From: an uncultured Mailhella sp.
Lineage (GTDB): Bacteria; Desulfobacterota; Desulfovibrionia; Desulfovibrionales; Desulfovibrionaceae
Length of the DNA: 51,680 bases
Assembly (NCBI GenBank): GCA_944324085.1
Contig: CALUUX010000045.1
Coordinates: 1 to 51,680, forward strand
Reading direction: 5' to 3'
Shown here: in pieces, positions 25,714 through 34,716 of the stretch
Layout of the letters: every line of letters starts with the position of its first letter
Position numbering within the stretch: position 1 is the first letter of the stretch
Position numbers and translations under genes: made by a program
The notes under the pieces: model-generated
What the model saw: only the letters and a program-made list of their open reading frames with translations
Told to the model about the DNA's origin: nothing
Databases searched by the model: none

Positions 25714-27708
25714 TTACAGCAGCTCAAGAGCCTGCTGCACAATGTTTTCTACCGTAAAGCCAAACTTAGGGAACAGTTTTCCCGCCGGAGCGGAAGCTCC
25801 AAATGTTCCCATACCGACGACGCGACCGTCAAGTCCCACATATTTCCACCACCACGCGGCGGTCTGCGCTTCCACGGCCACGCGGGCGCGCACGGAAGAA
25901 GGAAGGACGGATTCGCGGTAGGCGGAGTCCTGACGGTCGAACACCTCGCAGGAAGGCATGGAGACCACGCGCACGCGGCGACCTTCCGCCGCGAGCTTTT
26001 CAGCGGCCTGCACGGCAAGCTGCACTTCGGAACCCGTGGCAATGTAAATGAGTTCCGGCTCGCCTTCGCAGTCTCTGAGCACATAACCGCCGCGGCGGAT
26101 CGCCGCCACCTGTTCTTCGCTGCGACTCTGCTGCGGCAGGCTCTGACGGCTCATCACAAGACAGACGGGACCGTCCTTGTATTCCACGGCCGCGGTCCAG
26201 GCCACAGCCGCTTCCGTACTGTCGCAAGGACGCCAGACCTGCACGCCGGGCGTCATGCGCAGCGCGGCGATCTGCTCCACGGGCTGGTGAGTGGGGCCGT
26301 CTTCGCCCACGCCGATGGAATCATGCGTGAGCACCCAGATGACGCGGATCTTCATGAGCGCGGCGGAACGGATGACGCTCTTGGCGTAATCGGAAAACAC
26401 AAAGAACGTGCCCGCGTACGGAATGAATCCGCCGTGCAGCTTGAGACCGTTCATGATCGCTCCCATGCCGAATTCACGCACGCCGTAACGGATATAGTTG
26501 CCGGAGTAATCGGACACATCCAGCGTTTTCGCGTTCTTGTGCTCGGTGCCCACGGATCCGCTGAGGTCCGCCGAACCGCCCACGAGTTCCGGCAGAACAG
26601 GCGCGATGACATTGAGAACGTTCTTGCCCGCGACGCGGGTAGCGATATCCTTGGTTTCGGCCATGGCGTTCGCCACGGCTTCCCGGGCCGCGGCAGGCCA
26701 TGCGGCGGGCAGCTCTCCGGCCATGCGGCGACGGAATTCCGCGGCCAGTTCGGGATAGGCCTCGGCGTAGGCGGCAAACATGTCTTCCCAGGCCTTCTGC
26801 GCGGCCGCGCCCTTTTCGCGGGCGTCCCACGCGGCGCGGATGTCTTCAGGCACGGTGAAAGGTTCGGCGGTCCAGCCCATGGCGGCCCGAGCCGCCGCGG
26901 CTTCCTCCGCGCCAAGGGGCGCGCCGTGACAAGAGGCCGTTCCGGCCTTGGTGGGAGCGAAGCGTCCGATCACCGTCTTGCAGCAGATGAGAGAAGGCTT
27001 GTCCGTCACAGCCATGGCCTGGCGGATAGCCATGTCCAGAGCCTCGCTGTCGTGACCGTCAACGCCGCGCACCACATGCCAGCCCATGGCTTCAAAACGG
27101 GCGGGCGTGTCATCGGTGAACCATCCTTCCACCTTGCCGTCTATGGAGATGTCGTTATCGTCGTAGAAGGCGATAAGACGACCGAGCTTCCATGTGCCGG
27201 CAAGAGAACAGGATTCCTGCGACACCCCTTCCATGAGGCAGCCGTCGCCGAGAAACACCCAGGTATAGTGATCCATGATGGGGAAGCCGTCACGGTTGAA
27301 GGCGCGCGCCATCATGCATTCGGCAAGAGCCATGCCCACGGCCGTGGCAATGCCCTGACCGAGAGGTCCGGTGGTCATTTCCACGCCGGGCGTCACGCCG
27401 AATTCGGGATGGCCGGGAGTCTTGGCTCCGAGCTGGCGGAAATTGCGGATATCGTCCATGGACAGATCATATCCGGTAAGATGCAGCAACGCATAGAGCA
27501 GCATGGAAGCATGACCGTTGGAAAGCACGAAACGGTCGCGATTGGGCCATGCGGGATCGGCAGGATTATGCTTCAGAAAACCGCGCCACAGGGCTTCGGC
27601 CATGTCGGCCATGCCGAGAGGCGCGCCGGGATGGCCGGATTTGGCTTTCTCGATGGCGTCGATGGAAAGGGCGCGGATAGCATTGGCAAGTTCTGCGCGA
27701 GTAGGCAT
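25714..27708 (-). CDS. tkt: Transketolase
   Basis: Thiamine diphosphate enzyme of the pentose phosphate pathway, 664 residues. The start has [29 protein letters not shown]; the ThDP-binding GDG(x)nN motif is in [14 protein letters not shown]...[27 protein letters not shown] and the catalytic [19 protein letters not shown] follow; the C-terminal domain is complete. It is the third gene of the operon, 33 bases after rpe, placing the two enzymes of non-oxidative pentose phosphate metabolism next to each other. Confidence 0.97.
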   Translation of the reverse strand: MPTRAELANAIRALSIDAIEKAKSGHPGAPLGMADMAEALWRGFLKHNPADPAWPNRDRFVLSNGHASMLLYALLHLTGYDLSMDDIRNFRQLGAKTPGHPEFGVTPGVEMTTGPLGQGIATAVGMALAECMMARAFNRDGFPIMDHYTWVFLGDGCLMEGVSQESCSLAGTWKLGRLIAFYDDNDISIDGKVEGWFTDDTPARFEAMGWHVVRGVDGHDSEALDMAIRQAMAVTDKPSLICCKTVIGRFAPTKAGTASCHGAPLGAEEAAAARAAMGWTAEPFTVPEDIRAAWDAREKGAAAQKAWEDMFAAYAEAYPELAAEFRRRMAGELPAAWPAAAREAVANAMAETKDIATRVAGKNVLNVIAPVLPELVGGSADLSGSVGTEHKNAKTLDVSDYSGNYIRYGVREFGMGAIMNGLKLHGGFIPYAGTFFVFSDYAKSVIRSAALMKIRVIWVLTHDSIGVGEDGPTHQPVEQIAALRMTPGVQVWRPCDSTEAAVAWTAAVEYKDGPVCLVMSRQSLPQQSRSEEQVAAIRRGGYVLRDCEGEPELIYIATGSEVQLAVQAAEKLAAEGRRVRVVSMPSCEVFDRQDSAYRESVLPSSVRARVAVEAQTAAWWWKYVGLDGRVVGMGTFGASAPAGKLFPKFGFTVENIVQQALELL

Positions 27709-27741
27709 AAAGGCTGTCTCCTTGGAGGTATGTCAAAAAAA

Positions 27742-28398
27742 TCAGCGGGCCGCGGCCGCCATGAAGGCGGCGAGACGTTCGTCGAAGGGCGGATGGCCGA
27801 AAAACGCGGAACCGGAAACAAGCACGTCTGCGCCCGCTTCCACCAGAGCTCCGGTATTTTCGAGATTCACGCCGCCGTCGACCTGAATAAGACAGTCCGT
27901 CCGTCCCGCGGCGTCGAGTTTTGCCCGCAGTTCCGCGACCTTGCGAAGCGTGACGGGCAGAAATTTCTGGCCCCCGAAACCGGGGTTCACGCTCATGACG
28001 AGCACCATGTCCACATCGTCCATCACATAATCAAGCGACGAAAGCGGCGTGGCGGGATTAAGCGCGGCTCCCGCCTTCATGCCGAGACGACGTATCTCCG
28101 CAAGCGTGCGCTGAAGATGAACCGTGGATTCCACATGAACCACGAGCATATCCGCGCCCGCCGCTTTAAAATCGGCCAGATAGCGTTCCGGTCGATCAAT
28201 CATGAGATGGACGTCAAAAAAAAGACCCGACGCCGGGCGCAGGCCTTTGATGACGTGCTGTCCAAAGGTGATGTTGGGCACGAAATGTCCGTCCATCACG
28301 TCCCAATGCACCCACTTCACCCCCGCGGATTGCAGAGTTCCGAGGGTTTCGGCCAGAGTTCCGCAATCGGCGGAAAGAAGCGAAGGCGAAAGAATCAT
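27742..28398 (-). CDS. rpe: Ribulose-phosphate 3-epimerase
   Basis: TIM-barrel, metal-dependent epimerase interconverting ribulose 5-phosphate and xylulose 5-phosphate; 218 residues. Metal ligands are seen in HWDVMDGHFVPNITFG and DVHLMI, the phosphate loop in VMSVNPGFGGQKFLP, and the catalytic Asp in IQVDGGVN. Its ATG overlaps the stop of the MerR-like gene (ATGA), so the regulator and the first enzyme are translationally coupled. Confidence 0.96.
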   Translation of the reverse strand: MILSPSLLSADCGTLAETLGTLQSAGVKWVHWDVMDGHFVPNITFGQHVIKGLRPASGLFFDVHLMIDRPERYLADFKAAGADMLVVHVESTVHLQRTLAEIRRLGMKAGAALNPATPLSSLDYVMDDVDMVLVMSVNPGFGGQKFLPVTLRKVAELRAKLDAAGRTDCLIQVDGGVNLENTGALVEAGADVLVSGSAFFGHPPFDERLAAFMAAAAR

Positions 28399-28787
28399 GA
28401 ACGGTTCTCCTTGGGATTGTTGATGGTAAGAAGCGCGCGTATTTCCACAAGTTCCTTCAACGCGTCGGCAAGCGTCTTTCTCGCGTCCCCGTCGGCAACG
28501 GAAGGACGGGCGGCAAGGGACTCAGTCAAGCCGGGCATGGATTCTCCGGCCAGCACGCGACGGGCGCCTTCTATGGTCATGCCCTGTTCATGAAGCAGGG
28601 AACGAATATTACGCAGCAGTTCCATGTCGCTTTCCGAATACAGCCGCTGCCCCTTGGGCGTTCGGATGGGATGGAGTCCGGGAAACTCCCCTTCCCAGAA
28701 CCGAAGCACGCTGGTCTGAAGGTTCAGCGCGCGGGCGGCCTCGCCGATGCGGTACACCCGTCCGGACTGCGGCTTTTTCCTGTGCAT
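28395..28787 (-). CDS. MerR family transcriptional regulator
   Basis: 130-residue regulator with an N-terminal winged helix-turn-helix of MerR type: VYRIGEAARALNLQTSVLRFWEGEFPGLHPIRTPKGQRLYSESD (about residues 10-53), containing the R-x-W-E and G-x-R-x-Y elements. A helix with LLHEQGMTIEGARRVL follows, then a short C-terminal part that is likely a dimerisation helix. There are no conserved metal-binding cysteines, so it is not a metal sensor of the MerR/CueR kind. The ATG at 28787 is preceded by AAGGAAGG. It heads an operon with rpe, tkt and pgk, which it may autoregulate; the effector is unknown. Confidence 0.88.
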   Translation of the reverse strand: MHRKKPQSGRVYRIGEAARALNLQTSVLRFWEGEFPGLHPIRTPKGQRLYSESDMELLRNIRSLLHEQGMTIEGARRVLAGESMPGLTESLAARPSVADGDARKTLADALKELVEIRALLTINNPKENRS

Positions 28788-29173
28788 GTTCCCTTCCTTG
28801 GTCTGCGATCTGAAAAAATGGCACTGCAAATACTTCTGATCGATCACGGGGCTCTCCGCAATAAAAAGAGAAACGGCTTAACGACCGATGTCCGTGTCCA
28901 CCCCGATAGTCACCCTTTCCCGAAAAAATTTCCAGAAAAAAAACAGTGAGGCAGCGCCACCTTCGCGACTTCGTTCCTCAGTATGGCATGCGACTGAGGC
29001 AATATGATGTCAGTCAGCCTTCTTTTCCGCTTCTCAAACGTCTTCAGGCAATCGACGCCCGTCAGACGCAACGCCGATGGACGCGCGCAACGGCACCGCC
29101 TCCCCCCTTCCCCAGGCCTTCGCCCCGGGACAACCGGCGCGCTCTTCGCGTCGCGCAACGAGACGCCTCGAAT
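28788..29173. other. Intergenic region upstream of the merR operon
   Basis: About 385 bases without a credible gene. It has an A8 run at 28937-28944 (T8 on the minus strand) next to a small GC stem, which may end transcription from the ABC-F gene. A perfect 7-bp inverted repeat (CCTCAGT/ACTGAGG) lies near 28975-28999. The merR promoter should be here, but I find no good -35/-10 pair. Confidence 0.4.
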
Positions 29174-31189
29174 CTATTCTCCGCCGTCCAGGGAAAGAGC
29201 CGACCGTTTCGCCTCCAGCTCGGAAATCTGAGCTTCCAGCGCGCCCAGGGCTTCCAGCTCCTTTTCGGAACGTTCCTGAAGTTCGTGAAACTCCTTGAGA
29301 AGCTCCGTCGCTCTGGCTCCGTCGGCGTAAACGGCGGGATCGGCCAGCAGCCCTTCCACTTCTTCCTGTCTGGCCAGCGCGGCCTCAAGAGCTTTTTCCT
29401 GCTCCGCGTAGCGCGCCTGAAGGGGTTTCAGCTGCTTGTAGAGAGCGTTGCGCTGTTCGGCCTGTTCCCGCTTCAGCTTCTTGAGATCCTCGCGGGACAT
29501 CCCCGATCCGAGCCCCGGCTTTCCCGCGGCGGCAGCGGTCGCGGAAGACGGCGCGGACGCCACGCTCTCCTGTCTGGACGCCACGCGCGCCGCGCGACGG
29601 GCCGCGTCGTACTGCGCGAACCCTTCCTTGTAGACCGTGATGCCCTTGTCATCCACGGCCCATATTTCGTCCACGGCCTCGGTCAGAAGATGACGGTCAT
29701 GAGCCACCACGAGAAGCGTGCCGTCAAAGGCTTCCAGAGCTTCCACCAACGCGTCGCGGCTTTCCAGATCCAGATGGTTGGTCGGCTCGTCGAGCACGAG
29801 GAAATTGCAACGGCGCAGGAACAACAACGCGAGAACCAGTCGGCTGCGCTCGCCGCCGGAAAGGGAATCGATGGATCGATCGAAGTACCCCTGGCCGAGC
29901 ATGAAAAGTCCCAGCACGCTCATGAGCTCCTCTTCCGAGGTGTGCGGGTCGGAAAGACGGCGCATTTCGCCAAGCACCGTGCCGCCGAGATCCAGCGTTT
30001 CCGCCTGCTGCTGGCTGTAGTATCCCATGCGCGTGGTGGACCCCATGGTCAAAACGCCGCCCGTGCGGGCCAGCTTGCCCGCAATGATCTTGAGCAACGT
30101 GGATTTGCCGCAGCCATTGTGCCCCACGAGACCCACGCGCTGACCGCGAAACAGCGAAAACGTCAGCGGCGGCCACAGCACGGTGCCGTCAGGAAAATGA
30201 AAGGCCAGATCGGCCGCGGAAAGCACCACCTTCTCCGAAGGCGCGGCCTCGGGCCACTTGAACGACAGTTCGCGCCTCTTGGGTTCCGGCTTGTACTGTT
30301 CCAGTTCCTTTTCCAGCTTTTTCGCCTGCTTCTGACGTGAGCCAGCCTGGCGGGCCTTGGTGGCCTTGGCCTTGAAGCGACGCACGAAATCCATCTTGTG
30401 CGCCAGCTCGTCGGCGATCTGCTTGGCCTCCCGTTCGCGCTGCTCCTCAATCTCCTCCTGAAGCTCCAGGAACTTGGTGTAGGAACATTTGCGGAAAATG
30501 GGCTTGGACGCGCCGAGATACAGCACGTGCGTGCCCACATGATCCATGAACACGCGATCGTGCGCCACGAAAACCAGAATTCCCTTGAATTCCATCAGGA
30601 ACTCTTCCAGCCATTCCACGGCCTCGAGATCCAAATGGTTGGTCGGTTCGTCGAGAAAGAGCACGTCCGCGCCCGCGGTGAGAACGCGGGCGAGTTTGGC
30701 GCGTTCCCGCCAGCCGCCGGAAAGCTGCCGTATGGGGAGAGTCCATTTTTCCTTCGAAAAACCAAGCCCGGAAAGCACCGTCTGCGCCCGCTGTTCAGGA
30801 TTATATCCATACCGCGTTTCCAGATCGTGCTGGCGCGCCATGAGACGGTTCATGGTCGCCTCATCGCCGGCGGCCTGCGCCTGTTCCCATTCCCGCCAGA
30901 AATCTCCCCAGTCGGGCAACGCGGCCTGCACCCATTCCAGCAACGGAACGTCCAGCGTCTTTTCGTCCAGTATCTGCTCCACGTAGCCCACGCGGCACTC
31001 GCGAGGTATGATGACGCGGCCGCCGTCGGGCGCGGCCACTCCGGCAAGCATGCGCAGCAACGTGGACTTGCCCGTGCCGTTGGGACCGCATACGCAAAGA
31101 CGCATGCCGTCCACGATATCCAGCGAAAAATCATGGAAAATATCGCGGCCGCCGTAAGACTTGGAAAGATTCTGAATGGTAATGTTCAT
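29174..31189 (-). CDS. ABC-F family ATPase (Uup/YheS-like)
   Basis: Soluble tandem ABC ATPase of 671 residues with no membrane domain, so a ribosome-associated translation factor rather than a transporter. NBD1 has GPNGTGKST (about 35-43), LSGGWRERAKLA and LFLDEPTNHLDLEAVEW; NBD2 has GHNGCGKST, LSGGERSRLVLA and LVLDEPTNHLDLES. The linker between them contains the charged P-site tRNA-interacting motif (about 240-300, Arg/Lys/Glu-rich). The C-terminal coiled coil (about 590-665) resembles Uup. The usual MNITIQNLSKSYGG start has no clear SD; a hairpin covers the only purine-rich stretch upstream. Confidence 0.92.
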   Translation of the reverse strand: MNITIQNLSKSYGGRDIFHDFSLDIVDGMRLCVCGPNGTGKSTLLRMLAGVAAPDGGRVIIPRECRVGYVEQILDEKTLDVPLLEWVQAALPDWGDFWREWEQAQAAGDEATMNRLMARQHDLETRYGYNPEQRAQTVLSGLGFSKEKWTLPIRQLSGGWRERAKLARVLTAGADVLFLDEPTNHLDLEAVEWLEEFLMEFKGILVFVAHDRVFMDHVGTHVLYLGASKPIFRKCSYTKFLELQEEIEEQREREAKQIADELAHKMDFVRRFKAKATKARQAGSRQKQAKKLEKELEQYKPEPKRRELSFKWPEAAPSEKVVLSAADLAFHFPDGTVLWPPLTFSLFRGQRVGLVGHNGCGKSTLLKIIAGKLARTGGVLTMGSTTRMGYYSQQQAETLDLGGTVLGEMRRLSDPHTSEEELMSVLGLFMLGQGYFDRSIDSLSGGERSRLVLALLFLRRCNFLVLDEPTNHLDLESRDALVEALEAFDGTLLVVAHDRHLLTEAVDEIWAVDDKGITVYKEGFAQYDAARRAARVASRQESVASAPSSATAAAAGKPGLGSGMSREDLKKLKREQAEQRNALYKQLKPLQARYAEQEKALEAALARQEEVEGLLADPAVYADGARATELLKEFHELQERSEKELEALGALEAQISELEAKRSALSLDGGE

Positions 31190-31200
31190 GACAATGCGTC

Positions 31201-31275
31201 CGGGGAACGCTCCCCGTCTTGTGGTGACGAAAGACCGGACTCCGACCCGTTAAAATCTCGCGGGACGCAGTCCGG
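31201..31275 (-). promoter_or_regulatory. Hairpins before the ABC-F gene (terminator and leader stem)
   Basis: On the minus strand, two stems lie between trmI and the ABC-F start. At 31235-31275 CCGGACT/AGTCCGG encloses CCCG/CGGG, then TCTTTC: a weak terminator for the helicase-trmI operon. At 31201-31216 CGGGGA/TCCCCG encloses the only GGAG-like sequence within 30 bases of the start codon. Confidence 0.45.
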
Positions 31276-31294
31276 CTCCTGCAACATCGTTTCG

Positions 31295-32203
31295 CTAAAC
31301 GTCGTAGTCCACGCTTTCGGGATCTTCTCCGCGCGCGGCGGCGAGACGGGCCTGACGAGCGGCTTCCTGCTTGCGCTCCCGGGTTCCCAGCGGAATAAGG
31401 GCGTCCCAGTCCGCGCTGCGTTCCTGGATTCTCGTGAACACCAGAAACGCGGTATGCGCGCTCATGCGGTCCGCGGGACGCAGTCTTCCAGGGACGACCT
31501 TCCACGGCCGAACGAGGATCTCGCAGACCTCGGTTTCCTCGAAAGGCTCTATTTCCAGAGCCTTGATGAGTTCCGACACCTGCTCCACCGTGGGAAGCAG
31601 GAACGCGATGGGCGCGCCGGGAGTCAAGGCTTCACGCGCGGCGTCAAGATACTCCCACGGAGTGCGCACGTCGAGGAACAGCGCGTCGCCCTTCTGACCG
31701 TTGAGCACGTCGGGATCGTCGACACCGAAGCCGTTGGCGATGTCCCGCAGATGGAAGGTCACGTTGTCCCCCACGCCGGCCCATGCCAGATTGCGTTTCG
31801 CCAGCTTATGAAACTCCTCGCGAGCCTCAAAACTGTGCACGCGCCCGTTGGGTCCGGAAAACCACGACAACGCGAGCGTGAAACCGCCGGAACCGGAGCC
31901 GGCCTCGAGAATCGTGCGCCCGTTGCCCACGCCGAGCTTGAAGCAGATCAACCCCATGTCCTTGGGATACATGATCTGCGTCTGCCTCTTGATGCCCATG
32001 ACAAGATCATAGAGCTGAGGCTTCTCAAGTCGGAAAGGAACGCCGAGAGCGGTGCGCACTTCGGTGCCGAAATCGGCGGCCGCCACATCGGCCGCGCGCA
32101 TGACGCCGTCCTGCGTGTGCAGATCGTGACCTTCCTCGATGCGGTAAATATGCCGCTTGCCGCGGGGAGACGCCAGAATGACGAGATCGCCGTACTGAGG
32201 CAT
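31295..32203 (-). CDS. trmI: tRNA (adenine-N1)-methyltransferase TrmI
   Basis: S-adenosylmethionine-dependent methyltransferase of 302 residues, GCD14/TrmI type, expected to form a tetramer and make m1A58 in tRNA T-loops. The N-terminal small beta domain (about 1-60) is followed by QIMYPKDMGLIC, the SAM motif I ILEAGSGSGGFTLALSW, acidic strand 2 end HSFEAREEF, and ALFLDVRTPWEYL (motif IV-like DxRxPW). The charged C-terminal tail beyond 270 is extra. The gene follows an unknown coding region with 12 bases between them. Confidence 0.9.
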   Translation of the reverse strand: MPQYGDLVILASPRGKRHIYRIEEGHDLHTQDGVMRAADVAAADFGTEVRTALGVPFRLEKPQLYDLVMGIKRQTQIMYPKDMGLICFKLGVGNGRTILEAGSGSGGFTLALSWFSGPNGRVHSFEAREEFHKLAKRNLAWAGVGDNVTFHLRDIANGFGVDDPDVLNGQKGDALFLDVRTPWEYLDAAREALTPGAPIAFLLPTVEQVSELIKALEIEPFEETEVCEILVRPWKVVPGRLRPADRMSAHTAFLVFTRIQERSADWDALIPLGTRERKQEAARQARLAAARGEDPESVDYDV

Positions 32204-32215
32204 AAGAGTTTCCTG

Positions 32216-32686
32216 TTACATGAGATGGTTGAAGAAATAATCGTACAAACGCCGCAGAAAAAGAGCCATGCCCACAAGCGAGGCCTGATCGGGCTCCCGG
32301 CCGGCTCTGGAAAACACGTCCCGCGCCGTGGGCGTAAAGTCTTCATCGCCGCGTTCAGGCAGAAAACGGGCAACGTCGCGCACGAGCACCATGTAGGCGT
32401 CAGCGTCCTTCAATGTCGGCCAGAGCGTCTCAAGATAGCGTTCATAGGCTTCGTCGCACTGATCGGGCATGGCCCTGCGCAGCGCCAGACGCCACAGTCC
32501 CGCGCACAGAGCCGTAAACACCGGCCGCATCCTTCGCTTATCGGAAAAGGCAAGCCGACCGATGCCGAGGATGCGAAGAAATTCGGCGTAATCCGTTTCC
32601 GCAAGCAGGGCTTCGAATGTTCGCTCCAGGGATTCTGGATCGGCATTGCCCGCCTGCGGATCGACCACCGTGTCGAGTACGCGCAC
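32216..32686 (-). CDS. Hypothetical protein in the helicase-trmI operon
   Basis: I do not recognise this 156-residue protein. It is predicted to be soluble and helical, with an Arg-rich middle (MRPVFTALCAGLWRLALRRAMP) and an aromatic end (FLRRLYDYFFNHLM). The GTG at 32686 is preferred because GGAG lies seven bases upstream, within the last codons of the helicase gene; stop (32691) and start are four bases apart, suggesting translational coupling. Its place between a DEAD-box helicase and a tRNA methyltransferase suggests an RNA-related role, but nothing in the sequence proves it. Confidence 0.75.
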   Translation of the reverse strand: MRVLDTVVDPQAGNADPESLERTFEALLAETDYAEFLRILGIGRLAFSDKRRMRPVFTALCAGLWRLALRRAMPDQCDEAYERYLETLWPTLKDADAYMVLVRDVARFLPERGDEDFTPTARDVFSRAGREPDQASLVGMALFLRRLYDYFFNHLM

Positions 32687-32690
32687 CGCT

Positions 32691-34400
32691 CTACTCCGTA
32701 TCGCCCGCCTGCGAAGAATTGTCGAGGCTCTGTCCGCCCTCCTCCGCTCCTTCCGCGGAAGCGCGACGGCGGGAACGACGGCGCGGACGACGCTTGCGCC
32801 CCTCGCCTTCCGGGGCGGGTTCGGAAGAAGACGTCACCTCAGCCTCCGGAGCTTCGGAAACGGCTTCCGGCTCTCCGCGACGATCCTTTCTGCGCTTGCG
32901 GTTCCGGGAACGGGGCTTTTCCTCGCCCTCTCCCTCGGACGCGGCTTCAACCTTGTCCCGACTTTTGCCGCGGCGCGAAGAACGGCGTTCATTCTCCCGT
33001 TCGGCGCGGGGACGAGGCAGCGTCTGCTCCATGCCGAGGCTGCGCTGATAATCGGCGTCCATGAGCAGGGCCAGCAACATGAGCTGATCTTCATCGTCGC
33101 TCTGGGCCAGTTCCTTCACAAGGGAAAGATAGCGGCGGGCGCGTTCCAGCTGAAGCCCGGTGCAGGCTCTGCGGCGAGCGTCGAGCAACGCGGTTTCCCG
33201 ACGTCCTGCGGCGACGGCCACCTCTTCATCCGTAGGATTGGCCAGAGGCGTCAGGTCGATGCGATAGAAAGAGGCGATGCGCTGAAGCTCCATCTTTTCC
33301 ATGATATCCACCAGGGAAATCACCGTGCCCGCGGCGCCGGCACGACCGGTGCGGCCCGCGCGATGAATGTAGGACTCGCGGTCTTCCGGCGGTTCATAGA
33401 GAAACACGTGCGAAAGCGCGGGAATGTCTATGCCTCGGGCGGCCACGTCCGTGGCCACGAGGAGACGCACCTTGCCTTCGCGCAGACGGGCAAGCACTTC
33501 TTCACGTTTGTTCTGGGAAAGATCGGCGGAAAGCTCGTCAGCGTTGTAACCAAAGCCCTTGAGCACGGCGGTGACGTAATGCACATTGGACTTCGTGTTG
33601 CAGAAAATGATGGCCGACGTGGGATTCTCGGTTTCCATGAGGCGCACCAGCGTGCGATCCTTGTCCATGCGGCCGCACTCCACATAGAGATGCTGAATGG
33701 TGGCCACATGCACCTGTCCCTGAGACAGGCTGAGCATCTGCGGCTCGCGCAGAAATTCTCCGGCCAGATTGAGCACATGCTGAGGATACGTAGCGGAAAA
33801 AAGCGCGGCGAGAAGCGGACGCGACGGCAGATAACGCTGAATCTCCTTCATATCGGGATAAAAGCCGATGGAGAGCATGCGATCCGCCTCATCGAAGATA
33901 AGCGCGCGCAAGGCGTCCAGGGAAAGCGTGCGGCGCAGAAGATGGTCAAGCACGCGACCGGGAGTGCCCACAATAACCTGCACGCCGGCGCGCAGGGCCT
34001 CCAGCTGACGGCCATAGCCCACGCCGCCGTAAAGAGCGGCCACGGAAATCCCCGCGTCCTCAAAAAGCGTGCGGGCCTCGTGCTCCACCTGACTGGCCAG
34101 TTCGCGCGTGGGCGCGAGAATGAGAGCCTGCGGCTTTTTTTCTTCGGGATCAAGCAGGGAAAGAAGCGGCAACAGATAGGCGCCGGTCTTGCCGCTGCCC
34201 GTGCGAGACTGCACCATGATGTCCCGCCCGGCCATGAGATACGGCAGAGCGTGCGCCTGCACGGGCATGAGGCGCGTCCATCCCGCGCGGGCGCAGGCCT
34301 GCCGCATGACTTCGGGCAGATCTTCCAGCGCGCAGGGAGGAAGAGAATTTTCGGGAGCGGTTATCTGCAGCTCCTCGTCATTGCTGATGGTATCCGACAT
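32691..34400 (-). CDS. DEAD-box RNA helicase with long basic C-terminal tail
   Basis: ATP-dependent RNA helicase of 569 residues, RhlE/CsdA-like. Q-motif region RAGWTRLMPVQAHALP, motif I SRTGSGKTGAYLL, Ia APTRELASQ, II IFDEADRML, III LFSATYP, IV AIIFCNTKSN, V VATDVAARGIDI and VI YIHRAGRTGRAG are all present. The last 110 or so residues are low-complexity, Arg/Lys/Glu/Ser-rich with RRRSRRR clusters, a likely RNA-binding extension. A strong sigma-70 promoter lies about 50 bases upstream. It heads an operon with the unknown protein and trmI. Confidence 0.94.
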   Translation of the reverse strand: MSDTISNDEELQITAPENSLPPCALEDLPEVMRQACARAGWTRLMPVQAHALPYLMAGRDIMVQSRTGSGKTGAYLLPLLSLLDPEEKKPQALILAPTRELASQVEHEARTLFEDAGISVAALYGGVGYGRQLEALRAGVQVIVGTPGRVLDHLLRRTLSLDALRALIFDEADRMLSIGFYPDMKEIQRYLPSRPLLAALFSATYPQHVLNLAGEFLREPQMLSLSQGQVHVATIQHLYVECGRMDKDRTLVRLMETENPTSAIIFCNTKSNVHYVTAVLKGFGYNADELSADLSQNKREEVLARLREGKVRLLVATDVAARGIDIPALSHVFLYEPPEDRESYIHRAGRTGRAGAAGTVISLVDIMEKMELQRIASFYRIDLTPLANPTDEEVAVAAGRRETALLDARRRACTGLQLERARRYLSLVKELAQSDDEDQLMLLALLMDADYQRSLGMEQTLPRPRAERENERRSSRRGKSRDKVEAASEGEGEEKPRSRNRKRRKDRRGEPEAVSEAPEAEVTSSSEPAPEGEGRKRRPRRRSRRRASAEGAEEGGQSLDNSSQAGDTE

Positions 34401-34453
34401 ACGCGAATCCTGATAAAAAGAGAAAAAATAAAATAACTCTGAGAAAACGGAGT

Positions 34454-34482
34454 ATCATAGCCGATTCTTTGACGGTTGCCAA
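34454..34482 (-). promoter_or_regulatory. Sigma-70 promoter of the DEAD-box helicase operon
   Basis: On the minus strand TTGGCA, 17 bases, TATGAT (5/6 and 5/6 matches). The AT-rich leader that follows is about 45 bases long and is T-rich. This is the best promoter match I found in the window. Confidence 0.75.
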
Positions 34483-34716
34483 GAGCGACGTTTTTCCTCG
34501 TCCGGGCCGGCTCCTCCCGCCGCGCCACGGCAAAGGACGCCCCCGGCCCTCTTCTCCGACGCCATCCTCCCGCGACATGACGAGACGCGCGGCTCATGTC
34601 GCCTTTGCGGACATCAAGAGCCCGTCGCCGGAACACGCCGACGTCGGGCTCTTATATCGCATCGCTGCGGATCCGCTCGCCGCTCCAAGACGGCACGCGG
34701 CCGATTTTTGAAACGG
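34483..34716. other. Rest of the helicase/CpoB-like intergenic region
   Basis: The gap (34401-34716 in total) holds the helicase promoter and, near 34616-34653, an inverted repeat AAGAGCCCG/CGGGCTCTT with a long partly paired loop. On the minus strand it sits just behind the CpoB-like stop codon and may be its terminator, though the T run is poor. Nothing else is seen. Confidence 0.45.

Noticed and set aside
25294..28593. 1099-codon plus-strand frame over rpe, tkt and pgk
   Set aside because: Antisense to three certain enzymes. The product is His/Arg/Gly-rich without domains.
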